From Candidatus Babeliales bacterium (GTDB lineage: Bacteria > Babelota > Babeliae > Babelales > Chromulinivoraceae): a stretch of DNA of 31,923 bases. The translations under genes and the position numbers were made by a program. Shown one piece after another: positions 7,178-15,197 of the stretch. The notes beneath the pieces are model-generated. The model saw nothing but the letters and a program-made list of their open reading frames with translations, searched no databases and was not told the origin of the DNA. The stretch spans positions 10,439-42,361 of the forward strand of contig JBAZWT010000010.1 in the NCBI GenBank assembly GCA_041660205.1, given 5' to 3'. The number at the start of each line of letters is the position of its first letter. The first letter of the stretch is position 1.

Positions 7178-8416
7178 ATGTTATTACTTAAAAAATCATT
7201 CATTCTACTGTGCACATTTTTTAACATTTCATTTATTTTTGCTGCGCACGATGTTCCTATCTTGCGAGACAATCTTGCTATGATTTCTGTTGAAACTCTT
7301 TTAAGAAAGTATGGCAATTCTATCGGTTACGCTAAATTCAAAGATGCTGAAACATTCCATTACGAAAAATTTCCATTATCCATATTCCCTGAAAATCAAC
7401 CCTACAAAGGAACTTTTGCTGAAACCTTTGTTTTAACTATTCCCAATGGGCGCGTTTCTACTTATGCTGGATATATTATAATTGATGAAAAATATATGCT
7501 GCGGGAATTTAACGAACAATGCCAATGGCTTATGTATGCCTTCAATATAATAAATCATTGGTCTGATGCAGGAAATTTCTCTAACCCAAGAAAAGTTTCG
7601 GGAAGAGTAGCGGTCATTGCACGTCGCGGTTCTGAAAATTATGCTCATTATTTAGTAGATCTATTGGGCCGACTTGCAATACTTGAATTAATGGGCATAG
7701 ATTATGATTATCTTTATATTCCTTATGAAAAACCTTATGACAATAAACCATATATTAAAGAAATTTTAACAGTATGGGGCATTGATCCTTTAAAAATTAT
7801 ACAACCATGCGGTGAATTTAATTATATCGAAGCTGATGAATTAATTGTTCCATCATCTTCATGGAAACTAGCTCCAACTCCTGGAGAAACCTTTCATGAT
7901 CTCACCATCCTTTGTGGCGTTTATTGGCCAACTTGGCTTTTAGAATTCTATAGAAATAAATTTCTACCAATGGTTAGCCATAAACCAAACGAACACAAAT
8001 TCAGCAAAAAAGTTTTTATTTCTCGAAAAGATGGTTCGCCCTTTTTAGGACGTCGGATGATTAATGAAGATGAAGTGTTTGAATTATTTGAAGCTGAAGG
8101 ATTTGAAAGATACGTACTGAGCAGTATGTCATTTTTAGAGCAAGTAGAATTATTTCATAATGCTGACATTGTGGTGGGAGCAAATGGATGCGGACTCATC
8201 AACATAATGTTTTGTAAGCCGCATACAAAGGTTATAGAAATATTCCAAGAGCGAGCTGATTCAACCTTTTATTATACAGGACAATTAGTAGGGGCAGATT
8301 ATACATGCGTTAAAACTAAAGAGTTTCCTTTACATGATAGAGGCGGTGGTGCAAGTACCATAATTCCTCTTGATATCATTCAAGAAGTGATCAAGAATTT
8401 AAATAAAAGTAATTAA
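7178..8416 (+). CDS. GT61 family glycosyltransferase (DUF563), subtype A, exported
   Basis: 412 residues. A signal peptide (MLLLKKSFILLCTFFNISFI then FAA) leads into a GT61 domain. Landmarks shared with the paralogues are TFVLTIPNGRV, SGRVAVIA, a Y-x-H motif (YAHYLVDLLGRLAILEL), YIEADELIVPS, KKVFISRKD, NEDEVFELFEAEGF, and VVGANGCGLIN at 332-342. In GT61 proteins this last motif normally reads with His-Gly (HGAGLxN); here N336 stands in the His place. GT61 includes plant xylosyltransferases and the ER enzymes EOGT and POMGNT2. A GGAAAA site precedes the ATG. It lies 78 bases after the FkbM fusion gene, so co-transcription is possible. Donor and acceptor are unknown. Confidence 0.85.
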   Translation: MLLLKKSFILLCTFFNISFIFAAHDVPILRDNLAMISVETLLRKYGNSIGYAKFKDAETFHYEKFPLSIFPENQPYKGTFAETFVLTIPNGRVSTYAGYIIIDEKYMLREFNEQCQWLMYAFNIINHWSDAGNFSNPRKVSGRVAVIARRGSENYAHYLVDLLGRLAILELMGIDYDYLYIPYEKPYDNKPYIKEILTVWGIDPLKIIQPCGEFNYIEADELIVPSSSWKLAPTPGETFHDLTILCGVYWPTWLLEFYRNKFLPMVSHKPNEHKFSKKVFISRKDGSPFLGRRMINEDEVFELFEAEGFERYVLSSMSFLEQVELFHNADIVVGANGCGLINIMFCKPHTKVIEIFQERADSTFYYTGQLVGADYTCVKTKEFPLHDRGGGASTIIPLDIIQEVIKNLNKSN

Positions 8417-8424
8417 TTCTTTAA

Positions 8425-8458
8425 AAGAAAGTCCCCGTTTTTAAGCGGGGACTTTCTT
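8425..8458. terminator. Bidirectional terminator between convergent genes
   Basis: AAGAAAGTCCCCG (8425-8437) pairs perfectly with CGGGGACTTTCTT (8446-8458), an 13-bp stem with an 8-nt loop. It lies between the plus-strand GT61 gene and the minus-strand TylF gene and can serve both. Confidence 0.85.
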
Positions 8459-8494
8459 AATGCTTTTTTTAACTTTTACAGATCAAAAAATCTA

Positions 8495-9283
8495 TTATTT
8501 TGTACGCTTCCAATAAGCGCCTTGCTTATCTGCTGTTGGAATAAGTTCATCGGTAATGCCCATTTTATCTCTAAAATCATGTACCGCTTGAGCACAGCAC
8601 CAGATTTGATAATCATCAATAATTACATAACCACCGATTGATAATTTTGGATATAAATTAACAAGAGCTTCCATGGTTGATCCATAATAATCACCATCAA
8701 GTCTCATCACAGCTAATTTTTCAACAGGAGCAGTAGGAAGCGTGTCACAAAACCATCCCTTTAAAAAAACAACTTGTTCATCAAGTAAACCATAACGACT
8801 AAAATTAATTTGAACTTGAGGTAAAGAAACAGCTAATTCTTTACAATCAGCCAAACATGCTATAACTGCATCAACGGGATACAACTCTACATTAGGTACT
8901 GGTAATCCTTCAAAAGAATCTGCAACAAAAACTCTTTTTTCTGTATTGTCATACGCTTTTAAGATTGCACGCATGAATATGCTAGCACCGCCACGCCATA
9001 CCCCAGTTTCTATTAAATCTCCAGGAATATTATTTTGTAACACATCTTCAACACAGAATTGTAAATTATCTAATCTGTGCAAGCCTATCATAGTATGCGC
9101 CACACTTGGCCAATCAAGACCATTTTCGCGCATTCCGGCATGATACGGAATACCAGAGGAATTAGGATCTTGATATATAGAATTCATTAAGCATTTTTTC
9201 ATGAGATCTAAATAATTATGCCTATTGTGGTCTGCATGAGCAGTAGAGCTTAGTAATGAAAAAATGGCGACTAGAAATAACAT
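8495..9283 (-). CDS. TylF/MycF-type O-methyltransferase, exported, tandem copy 2
   Basis: 262 residues. Leader MLFLVAIFSLLSSTAHAD is a textbook signal peptide with an A-x-A-like end. The methyltransferase domain has GDLIETGVWRGGAS (88-101) for SAM, ADSFEGLP, RLDGDYY (195-201) and VIIDDY (220-225); the Asp residues in these last motifs match the metal-binding aspartates known in MycF/TylF sugar O-methyltransferases. It is about 80% identical to the next copy over its whole length with no gaps. I start at 9283 (GGAGA four bases upstream), not 9337. It follows the first copy by 35 bases and is probably co-transcribed with it. Likely activity: O-methylation of a deoxysugar or hexose, outside the bacterial cytoplasm if the leader works. 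Confidence 0.87.
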   Translation of the reverse strand: MLFLVAIFSLLSSTAHADHNRHNYLDLMKKCLMNSIYQDPNSSGIPYHAGMRENGLDWPSVAHTMIGLHRLDNLQFCVEDVLQNNIPGDLIETGVWRGGASIFMRAILKAYDNTEKRVFVADSFEGLPVPNVELYPVDAVIACLADCKELAVSLPQVQINFSRYGLLDEQVVFLKGWFCDTLPTAPVEKLAVMRLDGDYYGSTMEALVNLYPKLSIGGYVIIDDYQIWCCAQAVHDFRDKMGITDELIPTADKQGAYWKRTK

Positions 9284-9318
9284 GAACTCTCCTCTATGTT
9301 TACAAAAAACAAAAACTA

Positions 9319-10107
9319 TTATTTTGTTCGCTTCCAAAAAGCACCCTGCAGGTCCTTTGTTTTAATGATCTCATCAGTAATATTAAATGTTCTTCTAAAA
9401 TCATGAACAGCTTGAGCGCAACATGGTATCCAGTAATCATCGATAATTACATAACCACCAACAGAAAGCTTTGGATATAAACTAATAAGCGCGTCCATTG
9501 TTGATTCGTAATAATCACCATCAAGTCTCATAATCGCTAATCTTTCGATAGGTGCTGTAGGAAGCGTGTCACAAAACCATCCCTTTAAGAAAACAACTTG
9601 ATTATCCAATAATCCATAACGTGCAAAATTAGATTGAACTTGAGGTAAAGAAACAGCCAATATTTTACAATCAGCCAAAAACCCTATACTTGCATCAATA
9701 GGATACAGCGCTACATTAGCAACTGGCAGACCTTCAAAAGAATCCGCAACAAAAACTTTTTTTTCCGTATTGTCATATGCCTTTAAAATTGCACGCATGA
9801 ATATGCTAGCACCGCCACGCCATACGCCTGTTTCTATTAAATCTCCTTCAATATTATTTTTCAAAACATCTTCAACACAATCTTGTAAATTGTTTAATCG
9901 GTGTAGCCCTATCATAGTATGCGCAGTACTTGGCCAATCACGGCCATTTTCACGAACTTCCGACTGATATGTATTACCATTATGACCACTGTCTTGGTAT
10001 ATAGAATTCATAAGACATTTTTTCATCAGATCTAAATAATTGTCTTTATTGTTGTCTGCATGAACCGTAAAACTTAATAATGAAAAAATGGCGACTAGAA
10101 ATAACAT
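9319..10107 (-). CDS. TylF/MycF-type O-methyltransferase, exported, tandem copy 1
   Basis: 262 residues, signal peptide MLFLVAIFSLLSFTVHAD, then the TylF domain: GDLIETGVWRGGAS (88-101), VFVADSFEGLP (118-128), MRLDGDYY (193-200) with D196/D198, and VIIDDY with D223/D224. The ATG at 10107 has GGAGA four bases upstream, the same leader as in the second copy, so the duplication included the ribosome site. Differences between copies cluster in residues 40-52 and at the C-terminus (after HDFR), which may alter acceptor choice; the catalytic motifs are identical. A sigma-70-type promoter lies at 10157-10185. The family call is firm; the sugar is not known. Confidence 0.87.
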   Translation of the reverse strand: MLFLVAIFSLLSFTVHADNNKDNYLDLMKKCLMNSIYQDSGHNGNTYQSEVRENGRDWPSTAHTMIGLHRLNNLQDCVEDVLKNNIEGDLIETGVWRGGASIFMRAILKAYDNTEKKVFVADSFEGLPVANVALYPIDASIGFLADCKILAVSLPQVQSNFARYGLLDNQVVFLKGWFCDTLPTAPIERLAIMRLDGDYYESTMDALISLYPKLSVGGYVIIDDYWIPCCAQAVHDFRRTFNITDEIIKTKDLQGAFWKRTK

Positions 10108-10156
10108 GAACTCTCCTTAATGAACGTTAATATTTTTATGCAAAATGCACTTTCAA

Positions 10157-10185
10157 GATATAGCTCGAATGCTCGATTTAGTCAA
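10157..10185 (-). promoter_or_regulatory. Sigma-70-type promoter of the TylF pair
   Basis: On the minus strand: TTGACT (10180-10185), a 17-base spacer, TATATC (10157-10162), about 50 bases before the first TylF start codon. It lies after the stop codon of the GT61 gene upstream, so the TylF pair can be transcribed on its own. Confidence 0.55.
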
Positions 10186-10197
10186 AGTATTTGTACA

Positions 10198-11373
10198 TTA
10201 AAACTCAGGATTCTCACTCAAGAAATTCTTTATTTTCTCAATCGGAAAGGTTTCTTCTTGGCTGTGTTGATGACCGTATAAAAGATCGGGAATAGTAGAA
10301 TTGTTAATGTAGCTATAATTTAATTTGAAAATATCTGAGACATAAAAAAAAGTTGCATCAACCATTTTCTGTACAATTTCTATGTAGTGGGTTCCAGGTT
10401 TACAAAATATAATATTGGTACTTCCTGATCCTACAAAAGACACAATCGTTGTAGCATTGTGAAATAATGCAATTTGCTCAGGCAGCGATAATGCCGTTAG
10501 CTCATACCTTTTAAAACCAAGCGGCTGAAACAAAGCAAAAATTTCATCTTCGTTGGAAACAAATCTTCGACCTGCAATTGCGTCTTTTCGAGAGATAAAT
10601 ATTTTTGATAATGACGGCTCAGAAAATTGTTGTGTGCTTTCTGCAGCTTTCAAATCAACACCAGAAAGTAACTTTTGGCTAACATGTTTTAACAAAAAAT
10701 CAGCATTGTAATTAGCATTTTTTCCAATCATCACCTCTGTTTGAGTGACAGATGTTGCCATGATAATTGTATCAGCTTGAATGCATAAATTTTGAGTGAG
10801 TGGAATAATTTTGTTATGATCGATGCCCCACAGATCCAAAGTTTCTTTCATAAATTTGCTGTGATACGGTACACACAAATAATCGTACTGCACATTATTT
10901 ATTTCAAGCAGAGCTAGTTGCCCAAGTACATCAAATATCCAGTGACCATAACATTCAGGAAAAATATGTGAAATAACAGCTACGCGACCGGGTACTTTTA
11001 TGATATTTGAAATATCTTGGATATCAAACTCTGGACCACTAAAATAGTTCATATTTTTGATTTGTGTTTCTTTTATAAAACAATTATTTACAAAAACGTC
11101 ACCACTTCCATGTCGGTACGCGGTACCGTTTGCAATGCTCAAAATAAACATGTCGGTAAAGTAACCCTTTGATGGAAAAAAGTTTTGATCTACTTGTGGG
11201 AACACTGGGTACGGCGTCATATTAAAAGGATATCTATGAGTGCATTGCTGGCACGTTGCCTCTGGGAATTGTTTTACAAATTGTAAGACTGATAACTGTT
11301 TAATGCGTGTAGCGTAAACAGGAACAACGATTAAAAAACTTAAACACACTGTTTTAGTGAAACGATTGTACAC
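10198..11373 (-). CDS. GT61 family glycosyltransferase, subtype B, exported
   Basis: 391 residues starting at a GTG: AAAGGAGA ends seven bases before GTG at 11373, whereas the open frame to 11442 runs into repeat DNA without a ribosome site. The leader (YNRFTKTVCLSFLIVVPVYA) is a signal peptide. Subtype B landmarks are VFVNNCFIKET, GRVAVISHIFPECYGHWIFD, LGQLALLE, YDYLCVPY, QADTIIMATSVTQT, KIFISRKD, NEDEIFALF and SFVGSGSTNIIFCKPGTHYI. The usual His-Gly of the GT61 HGAGL motif is Val-Gly here. Closest relative in the window is the gene at 12911-14227. It has its own strong promoter and lies upstream of the TylF pair on the same strand. Confidence 0.85.
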   Translation of the reverse strand: MYNRFTKTVCLSFLIVVPVYATRIKQLSVLQFVKQFPEATCQQCTHRYPFNMTPYPVFPQVDQNFFPSKGYFTDMFILSIANGTAYRHGSGDVFVNNCFIKETQIKNMNYFSGPEFDIQDISNIIKVPGRVAVISHIFPECYGHWIFDVLGQLALLEINNVQYDYLCVPYHSKFMKETLDLWGIDHNKIIPLTQNLCIQADTIIMATSVTQTEVMIGKNANYNADFLLKHVSQKLLSGVDLKAAESTQQFSEPSLSKIFISRKDAIAGRRFVSNEDEIFALFQPLGFKRYELTALSLPEQIALFHNATTIVSFVGSGSTNIIFCKPGTHYIEIVQKMVDATFFYVSDIFKLNYSYINNSTIPDLLYGHQHSQEETFPIEKIKNFLSENPEF

Positions 11374-11454
11374 AGACTTATCTCCTTTAATTTTATTTGC
11401 CTCGACGTAGCCTGCGCGAAGCCGGGCCTTTTTTTTATGCAATATGACGGCACC

Positions 11455-11483
11455 AAAATATCAAATCGATAACACCCTGTCAA
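11455..11483 (-). promoter_or_regulatory. Sigma-70-type promoter of the minus-strand GT61 gene
   Basis: On the minus strand: TTGACA (11478-11483, a perfect -35), 17-base spacer, TATTTT (11455-11460). The start codon lies about 80 bases downstream. A C-type repeat fragment (about 11400-11430, containing GCGCGAAGCCGGGCC) sits in the untranslated leader. Confidence 0.6.
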
Positions 11484-11586
11484 AGGACACAATGGCATAT
11501 ATCAACAATTTTTAAATTCAGATTAAAAATTCTATTTTTATGGTATGATCTTGCCATCAAAATTGATAACTCAATACACCCTACCC

Positions 11587-11612
11587 GTCTACGCTTTCAG
11601 CTGAGCCGAGGT
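11587..11612 (+). repeat. Short repeat fragment before a GT61 gene
   Basis: CTACGCTTTCAGCTGAGCCGAGG closely resembles the sequence at 12862-12882 (CTTCGCTTTCAGCTATGCCGAG). Each copy stands 23-30 bases before the start codon of a GT61 gene and is followed by A-rich DNA, so the repeat probably marks the edge of a duplicated unit. Confidence 0.5.
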
Positions 11613-11634
11613 AATAAAAAAAGGAAGTAAAAAA

Positions 11635-12885
11635 ATGTCTCTTTCTAGCAAAATCAATTTTCTAACTATTTTAATTCTCACGCCTCTTGCAGTGCAAGCA
11701 AACCTATGGTTTGACGTTGTGCCGCTACAAGAATTGCTGCAACTCGATCCAACGATTCAATATCAAAAATGTTTCGATGAACTACCTTTTAACCATGAAC
11801 CATTTCCTTTATCAATCAATCCAGCATCTCACCCTAACCAAGGTTCTTTTAAAGAAACATTTATTTTAACTATTCCAAATGGAAGAGTTCAGGGAGAATA
11901 TGGTTTTGTGGTTACCAATGATCACTTCATCAAAGAAATGATGTGGAAAGATATTGAACAACATTTAAACCTTGTGCAGCAAATACCTGATGACCAAGTC
12001 ATACGCGTATCAGGACGCGTAGCAGTCATCGCGCAGCTGGCATATTTTAATTATTGGCATTGGACTACCGAAGTCTTATGTCGTTTAGCCCTGCTCGAGC
12101 TTGCTGGCGTGGAGTATGATTATCTTTACGTTCCGCAAAGTGCACACTTCATGAAAGAAACTTTAGCTTTATGGGGCATACCAACTGAAAAAATTATCAA
12201 TCCTACTCATGGAGCATTTTGTATTCAAGCTGATGAGCTCATTATCCCATCACTTGTTTCCAACGTAAGTTTTGGCTGTGTTTTATTTTCATGCTACGCA
12301 CAACCGCACCTTTTGAAGTACGTTAAAGAAAAACTTTTAGCTGCTGCACAAAAAATTGAACCAACACTAGACCTTCATAAAAAAGTCTTTATTTCTAGAA
12401 AAGATGCTACTCAGCGCACCATCTTAAACGAAGATCGAGTTTTTGCACTGTTTCAAGCAGAAGGCTTTCATAGTTTTCAGCTCGAAAAAATGTCAGTAGC
12501 TGAGCAAATTCTTTTGTTTAACAACGCAGACATTATCGTATCACCTCAAGGAACTGGACTTGCAAATTCTATTTATTGCCAAGAAAATACACGCGTTGTA
12601 GAACTTTTCCAAGGTCTTAACGATGCTACGTTTTGGTATCTATCCCAAACGCTTGGGCTGCATTACACTCCTATAAAAACAACTACTTTTTTTACCGAGT
12701 ATGTAACTGCTTGGAAATCTAATACCTATATGCCTTTGTACATTATTAAAAAGGTAATCGAAGATTTAAAAAAGGACCCGGCTTCGCTTTTAGCTACCCA
12801 GCCGTCGCCGTTGGCTATGGCGGGCACGGTGCTGAGGTTCGAGAAAAAAGAGGATCCGGCTTCGCTTTCAGCTATGCCGAGATAA
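11635..12885 (+). CDS. GT61 family glycosyltransferase, subtype A, with repeat-derived C-terminus
   Basis: 416 residues. Signal peptide (SSKINFLTILILTPLAVQA, residues 4-22), then the GT61 domain: TFILTIPNGRVQG, SGRVAVIAQLAYFNYWHWTTEV, CRLALLELAGVEYDYLYVP, IQADELIIPS, KKVFISRKD, NEDRVFALFQAEGF, and SPQGTGLAN with Q305 in place of the usual His. Homology to the paralogues stops at VIEDLKK (about residue 380). The last 36 residues (DPASLLATQPSPLAMAGTVL onward) are encoded by repeat DNA including one exact-length copy of the 31-bp element (12799-12829) and two copies of CCGGCTTCGCTTT. So the original stop was lost and the protein gained a low-complexity tail. GGAAG precedes the ATG. Confidence 0.85.
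   Translation: MSLSSKINFLTILILTPLAVQANLWFDVVPLQELLQLDPTIQYQKCFDELPFNHEPFPLSINPASHPNQGSFKETFILTIPNGRVQGEYGFVVTNDHFIKEMMWKDIEQHLNLVQQIPDDQVIRVSGRVAVIAQLAYFNYWHWTTEVLCRLALLELAGVEYDYLYVPQSAHFMKETLALWGIPTEKIINPTHGAFCIQADELIIPSLVSNVSFGCVLFSCYAQPHLLKYVKEKLLAAAQKIEPTLDLHKKVFISRKDATQRTILNEDRVFALFQAEGFHSFQLEKMSVAEQILLFNNADIIVSPQGTGLANSIYCQENTRVVELFQGLNDATFWYLSQTLGLHYTPIKTTTFFTEYVTAWKSNTYMPLYIIKKVIEDLKKDPASLLATQPSPLAMAGTVLRFEKKEDPASLSAMPR
12799..12829 (+). repeat. 31-bp palindromic element, copy 2, inside a coding region
   Basis: One base different from copy 1 at 2428-2458 over the full 31 bases. It is translated in frame as part of the C-terminal tail of the GT61 protein (…TQPSPLAMAGTV). Flanked by the direct repeats CCGGCTTCGCTTT at about 12778 and 12857. 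Confidence 0.8.
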
Positions 12886-12910
12886 AAAATTTAAAGAAAG
12901 ATTTTAAATA

Positions 12911-14227
12911 ATGATGAAAAATATTATTGCAAAGCTCACTAATACCTGCACAAGAACTGGATCCCCGGATTACTCCTACGCTAAAGCTACGGCGCACAAG
13001 CAAGCCCGCGTGTCCGTCGACGTGTCCGTCGAAGCCTTGGCGAAGTCGGAAGGAAAACGAGGTGGGGGCAGTGTTCCCTTAGTCGCAATATCAGCCGTAT
13101 TATCCCTCTTGTCGCTTTCAAACATCCAAGCAACGACCATTAAACAAGTTTCAATATCAGAATTTGTTGCGCAATATCCGCAAACAAATCTCGTAGCGTG
13201 CACCGACAAAGTTCCTTTTAAGATCAACCCATTTCCGCTTTACCAAGATGTGGCACAAAAATATTTCCCATCAGAGGGATATTTTCTAGAGACCTCTGTT
13301 TTAGAAATACCTAATGGTAAAGCATACTTGGATGGCGGTGGCTATGTGTTTGTAAATAATTGCTTTATAAAAGAAACAGAAATAAAAGGCTTAAATTATT
13401 TTAGCGGTCAAGAGTTCGAGATACCTCATGTCTCAACAAACATGAGAGTATCAGGGCGCGTAGCAGTTATTTCTCATCTGTATCCGTATTGCTATGGACA
13501 CTTCATATTTGATGTGCTGGGACAATTGGCGCTACTTGAACTAAATAACATTGAGTATGATTATTTGTGCGTGCCTTACGGCAACAAATTTATGCAAGAA
13601 GCGCTGCAACTATGGGGAATTGATCAATCTAAAATCATACCGCTTTGCCCAAAATTATGTTTACAAGCTAGCACAATTATAATGGCAACATCTGTCACAC
13701 AGACTGACAAGCTCGTGTATGGCGCTAACTATAATTTAGATTTTATTTTAAGACATGTTAGTCAAAAATTACTGGCCGGTGTTGGCAATACTGTTTTAAA
13801 TAATGCGCAGCATTATGGTCAAAAAATATTTATATCACGAAAAGATGCAGGCGGCAAAAGAGCAATCCCGAATGAAGATGAAATTTTTGCTTTGTTTGAG
13901 CCACTTGGTTTTAAAAGATATGAGTTAACATCGTTATCTTTAGCTCAGCAAATTGCGTTATTTCATAATGCTACAACGATTGTGTCTTTTGTTGGATCAG
14001 GAAGCACTAACGTTATGTTTTGTAAACCAGGAACTCATTACGTAGAAATTATTCAATCACTCGTTGATGCAACGTTTTTTTACGTTGCTGACATGTTTGA
14101 TTTGCAGTACAGCTACATTAATAATTCTACGCTGCAAGATCTTGAGCGCGGTGGCCCTTGGGCTAAACCAAGTGAGATGCCCCTGAACTTAATTCAAGAC
14201 TTTTTAAACGAAAACCCAAACTTATAA
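12911..14227 (+). CDS. GT61 family glycosyltransferase, subtype B, with repeat insert before the signal core
   Basis: 438 residues. The GT61 part (from about residue 75, TTIKQVSISEFVAQYP) matches the gene at 10198-11373 closely: VFVNNCFIKETEIKGLNYFS, GRVAVISHLYPYCYGHFIFD, YDYLCVPYG, MATSVTQT, KIFISRKDA, NEDEIFALFEPLGF and SFVGSGSTNVMFCKPGTHY, with V361 in place of the usual His. The N-terminus is odd: MMKNIIAKLTNTCTRT, then about 38 residues (GSPDYSYAKATAHK onward) encoded by repeat DNA, then the hydrophobic core VPLVAISAVLSLLSLSNIQA. The insert splits the n-region from the h-region of the signal peptide. The ribosome site before 12911 is weak (AAAGAAAG). Whether export still works is open. 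Confidence 0.8.
   Translation: MMKNIIAKLTNTCTRTGSPDYSYAKATAHKQARVSVDVSVEALAKSEGKRGGGSVPLVAISAVLSLLSLSNIQATTIKQVSISEFVAQYPQTNLVACTDKVPFKINPFPLYQDVAQKYFPSEGYFLETSVLEIPNGKAYLDGGGYVFVNNCFIKETEIKGLNYFSGQEFEIPHVSTNMRVSGRVAVISHLYPYCYGHFIFDVLGQLALLELNNIEYDYLCVPYGNKFMQEALQLWGIDQSKIIPLCPKLCLQASTIIMATSVTQTDKLVYGANYNLDFILRHVSQKLLAGVGNTVLNNAQHYGQKIFISRKDAGGKRAIPNEDEIFALFEPLGFKRYELTSLSLAQQIALFHNATTIVSFVGSGSTNVMFCKPGTHYVEIIQSLVDATFFYVADMFDLQYSYINNSTLQDLERGGPWAKPSEMPLNLIQDFLNENPNL
12955..13072 (+). repeat. In-frame repeat insert in a GT61 gene
   Basis: Contains CTACGCTAAAGCTACGGCG, a tandem GTGTCCGTCGA doublet and GAAGCCTTGGCGAAG. The last 15-mer recurs at about 27277-27291 within the insert that breaks the BRO gene. 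The whole stretch is free of stop codons in the gene's frame. Its limits are estimated from where homology to the paralogue at 10198-11373 is lost. Confidence 0.65.
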
Positions 14228-14246
14228 AAAAAAGGAATTACGTACT

Positions 14247-15098
14247 ATGAATCTGTTAAAAAAATTACATCTCTTTTTTGCTTTCATTTGTATTGCAACA
14301 TCAGCAGATCTACGCTCAGACAACGAATTAAAGGATTTTGTCACTATTGCGATTTTAGCTAAAGATAAAGCGCATACATTACCTTTGCTTCTTAAGTGCA
14401 TTGAACAACAAACATGGCCTAAAGACCGAACAAAAATATATATTCGAACCAATAATAATAATGATAACACTGTTGAAATTCTGTCGGAGTGGCTTGATAA
14501 AGTAGCTCATTTGTATGCAGAAGTTTTTTTTGATGCAACTGACGTTGTGCAAAAAGTACAACAATACAAACAGCATGAATGGAATGGTGAGCGATTTGAA
14601 GTTTTAGGAAAAATCAGAGAACTGTCTGTTCAATGGGCCTATAATCATAATTCACATTATTTTGTTGTCGATTGTGACAATTTCATTAAACCTCATACCA
14701 TTGAAAAATTAATGAACGTACGACTACCAATCGTTGCACCCTTTTTGGTAACAGGTCATTGTTATTATTCAAATTATCATGCAGCTATTGATGCAAACGG
14801 CTACTTAGCACAAACGCCATTTTACGAAATGATTTTCAATCGTCAGATTATTGGTTTAATTCAAGTTCCAGTTGTGCATTGTACTTATTTAGTTCGCCGC
14901 GAATGCTTGCCGTATGTTTGGTATCGTGATAATTCTGGACGTTATGAATACGTTATTTTTAGTGACACAGCACGAAAAAACAACATGACGCAATACATTG
15001 ATAATCGTGAAACGTATGGTTACATATCTTTTTCAGAAGATATTGAAACTTTCAACTCTGAACCGTGGTTACATGATATATATTCATGGTTTAAATAA
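14247..15098 (+). CDS. Exported glycosyltransferase resembling the procollagen galactosyltransferase N-terminal domain
   Basis: 283 residues. Signal peptide MNLLKKLHLFFAFICIATSA. The GT-A domain starts FVTIAILAKDKAHTLPLLL and has the metal-binding DxD as D142-C-D144 (VVDCDNFI). By memory the order of motifs matches animal COLGALT (GLT25D) N-terminal domains: TLP…, N-N-x-D-N-T, the DxDN site, IVAPFL, YSNYHAAIDANGYLAQTPFY, IQVPVVHCTYLVRRE and an acidic S-D/IVF segment before YGYISF. In COLGALT proteins the equivalents read VVAPML, AYSNFWCGM, GYYKRTPAY and VPMVHSTFL. COLGALT transfers galactose to hydroxylysine in the ER; here only the first half is present. It follows the GT61 gene by 19 bases with GGAAT before the ATG, so the two are probably co-transcribed. 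Confidence 0.78.
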   Translation: MNLLKKLHLFFAFICIATSADLRSDNELKDFVTIAILAKDKAHTLPLLLKCIEQQTWPKDRTKIYIRTNNNNDNTVEILSEWLDKVAHLYAEVFFDATDVVQKVQQYKQHEWNGERFEVLGKIRELSVQWAYNHNSHYFVVDCDNFIKPHTIEKLMNVRLPIVAPFLVTGHCYYSNYHAAIDANGYLAQTPFYEMIFNRQIIGLIQVPVVHCTYLVRRECLPYVWYRDNSGRYEYVIFSDTARKNNMTQYIDNRETYGYISFSEDIETFNSEPWLHDIYSWFK

Positions 15099-15121
15099 AG
15101 GGAGCTGAAAGCTATTTATTT

Positions 15122-15197
15122 CCCTCGATACTTTTTGCTTTGCAAAACACTCCAGCCGTCGCTTGCAGCTATGGCGGACACGGTCGGGAGCAGCGAC
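15122..15197 (+). repeat. Type A repeat interrupted by the 31-bp element
   Basis: The left half (15122-15152, CCCTCGATAC … TTTTGCTTTGCAAAACACTC) and right half (15184-15197, TCGGGAGCAGCGAC) make a type A repeat. Between them lies exactly one 31-bp element (15153-15183), with TC repeated at both junctions. This is a nested insertion. Confidence 0.7.
15153..15183 (+). repeat. 31-bp palindromic element, copy 3
   Basis: Begins CAGCCGTCGC, contains GCTATGGCGGACACGG, same length as the other two copies with a few substitutions in the middle. It sits inside a type A repeat. Confidence 0.8.

Noticed and set aside
11374..11442. ATG start at 11442 for the GT61 gene
   Set aside because: It would add 23 residues coded partly by repeat DNA; AAAGGAGA points to the GTG at 11373.
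12976..13227. Minus-strand frame of 83 codons
   Set aside because: Antisense of the GT61 gene and its repeat insert.
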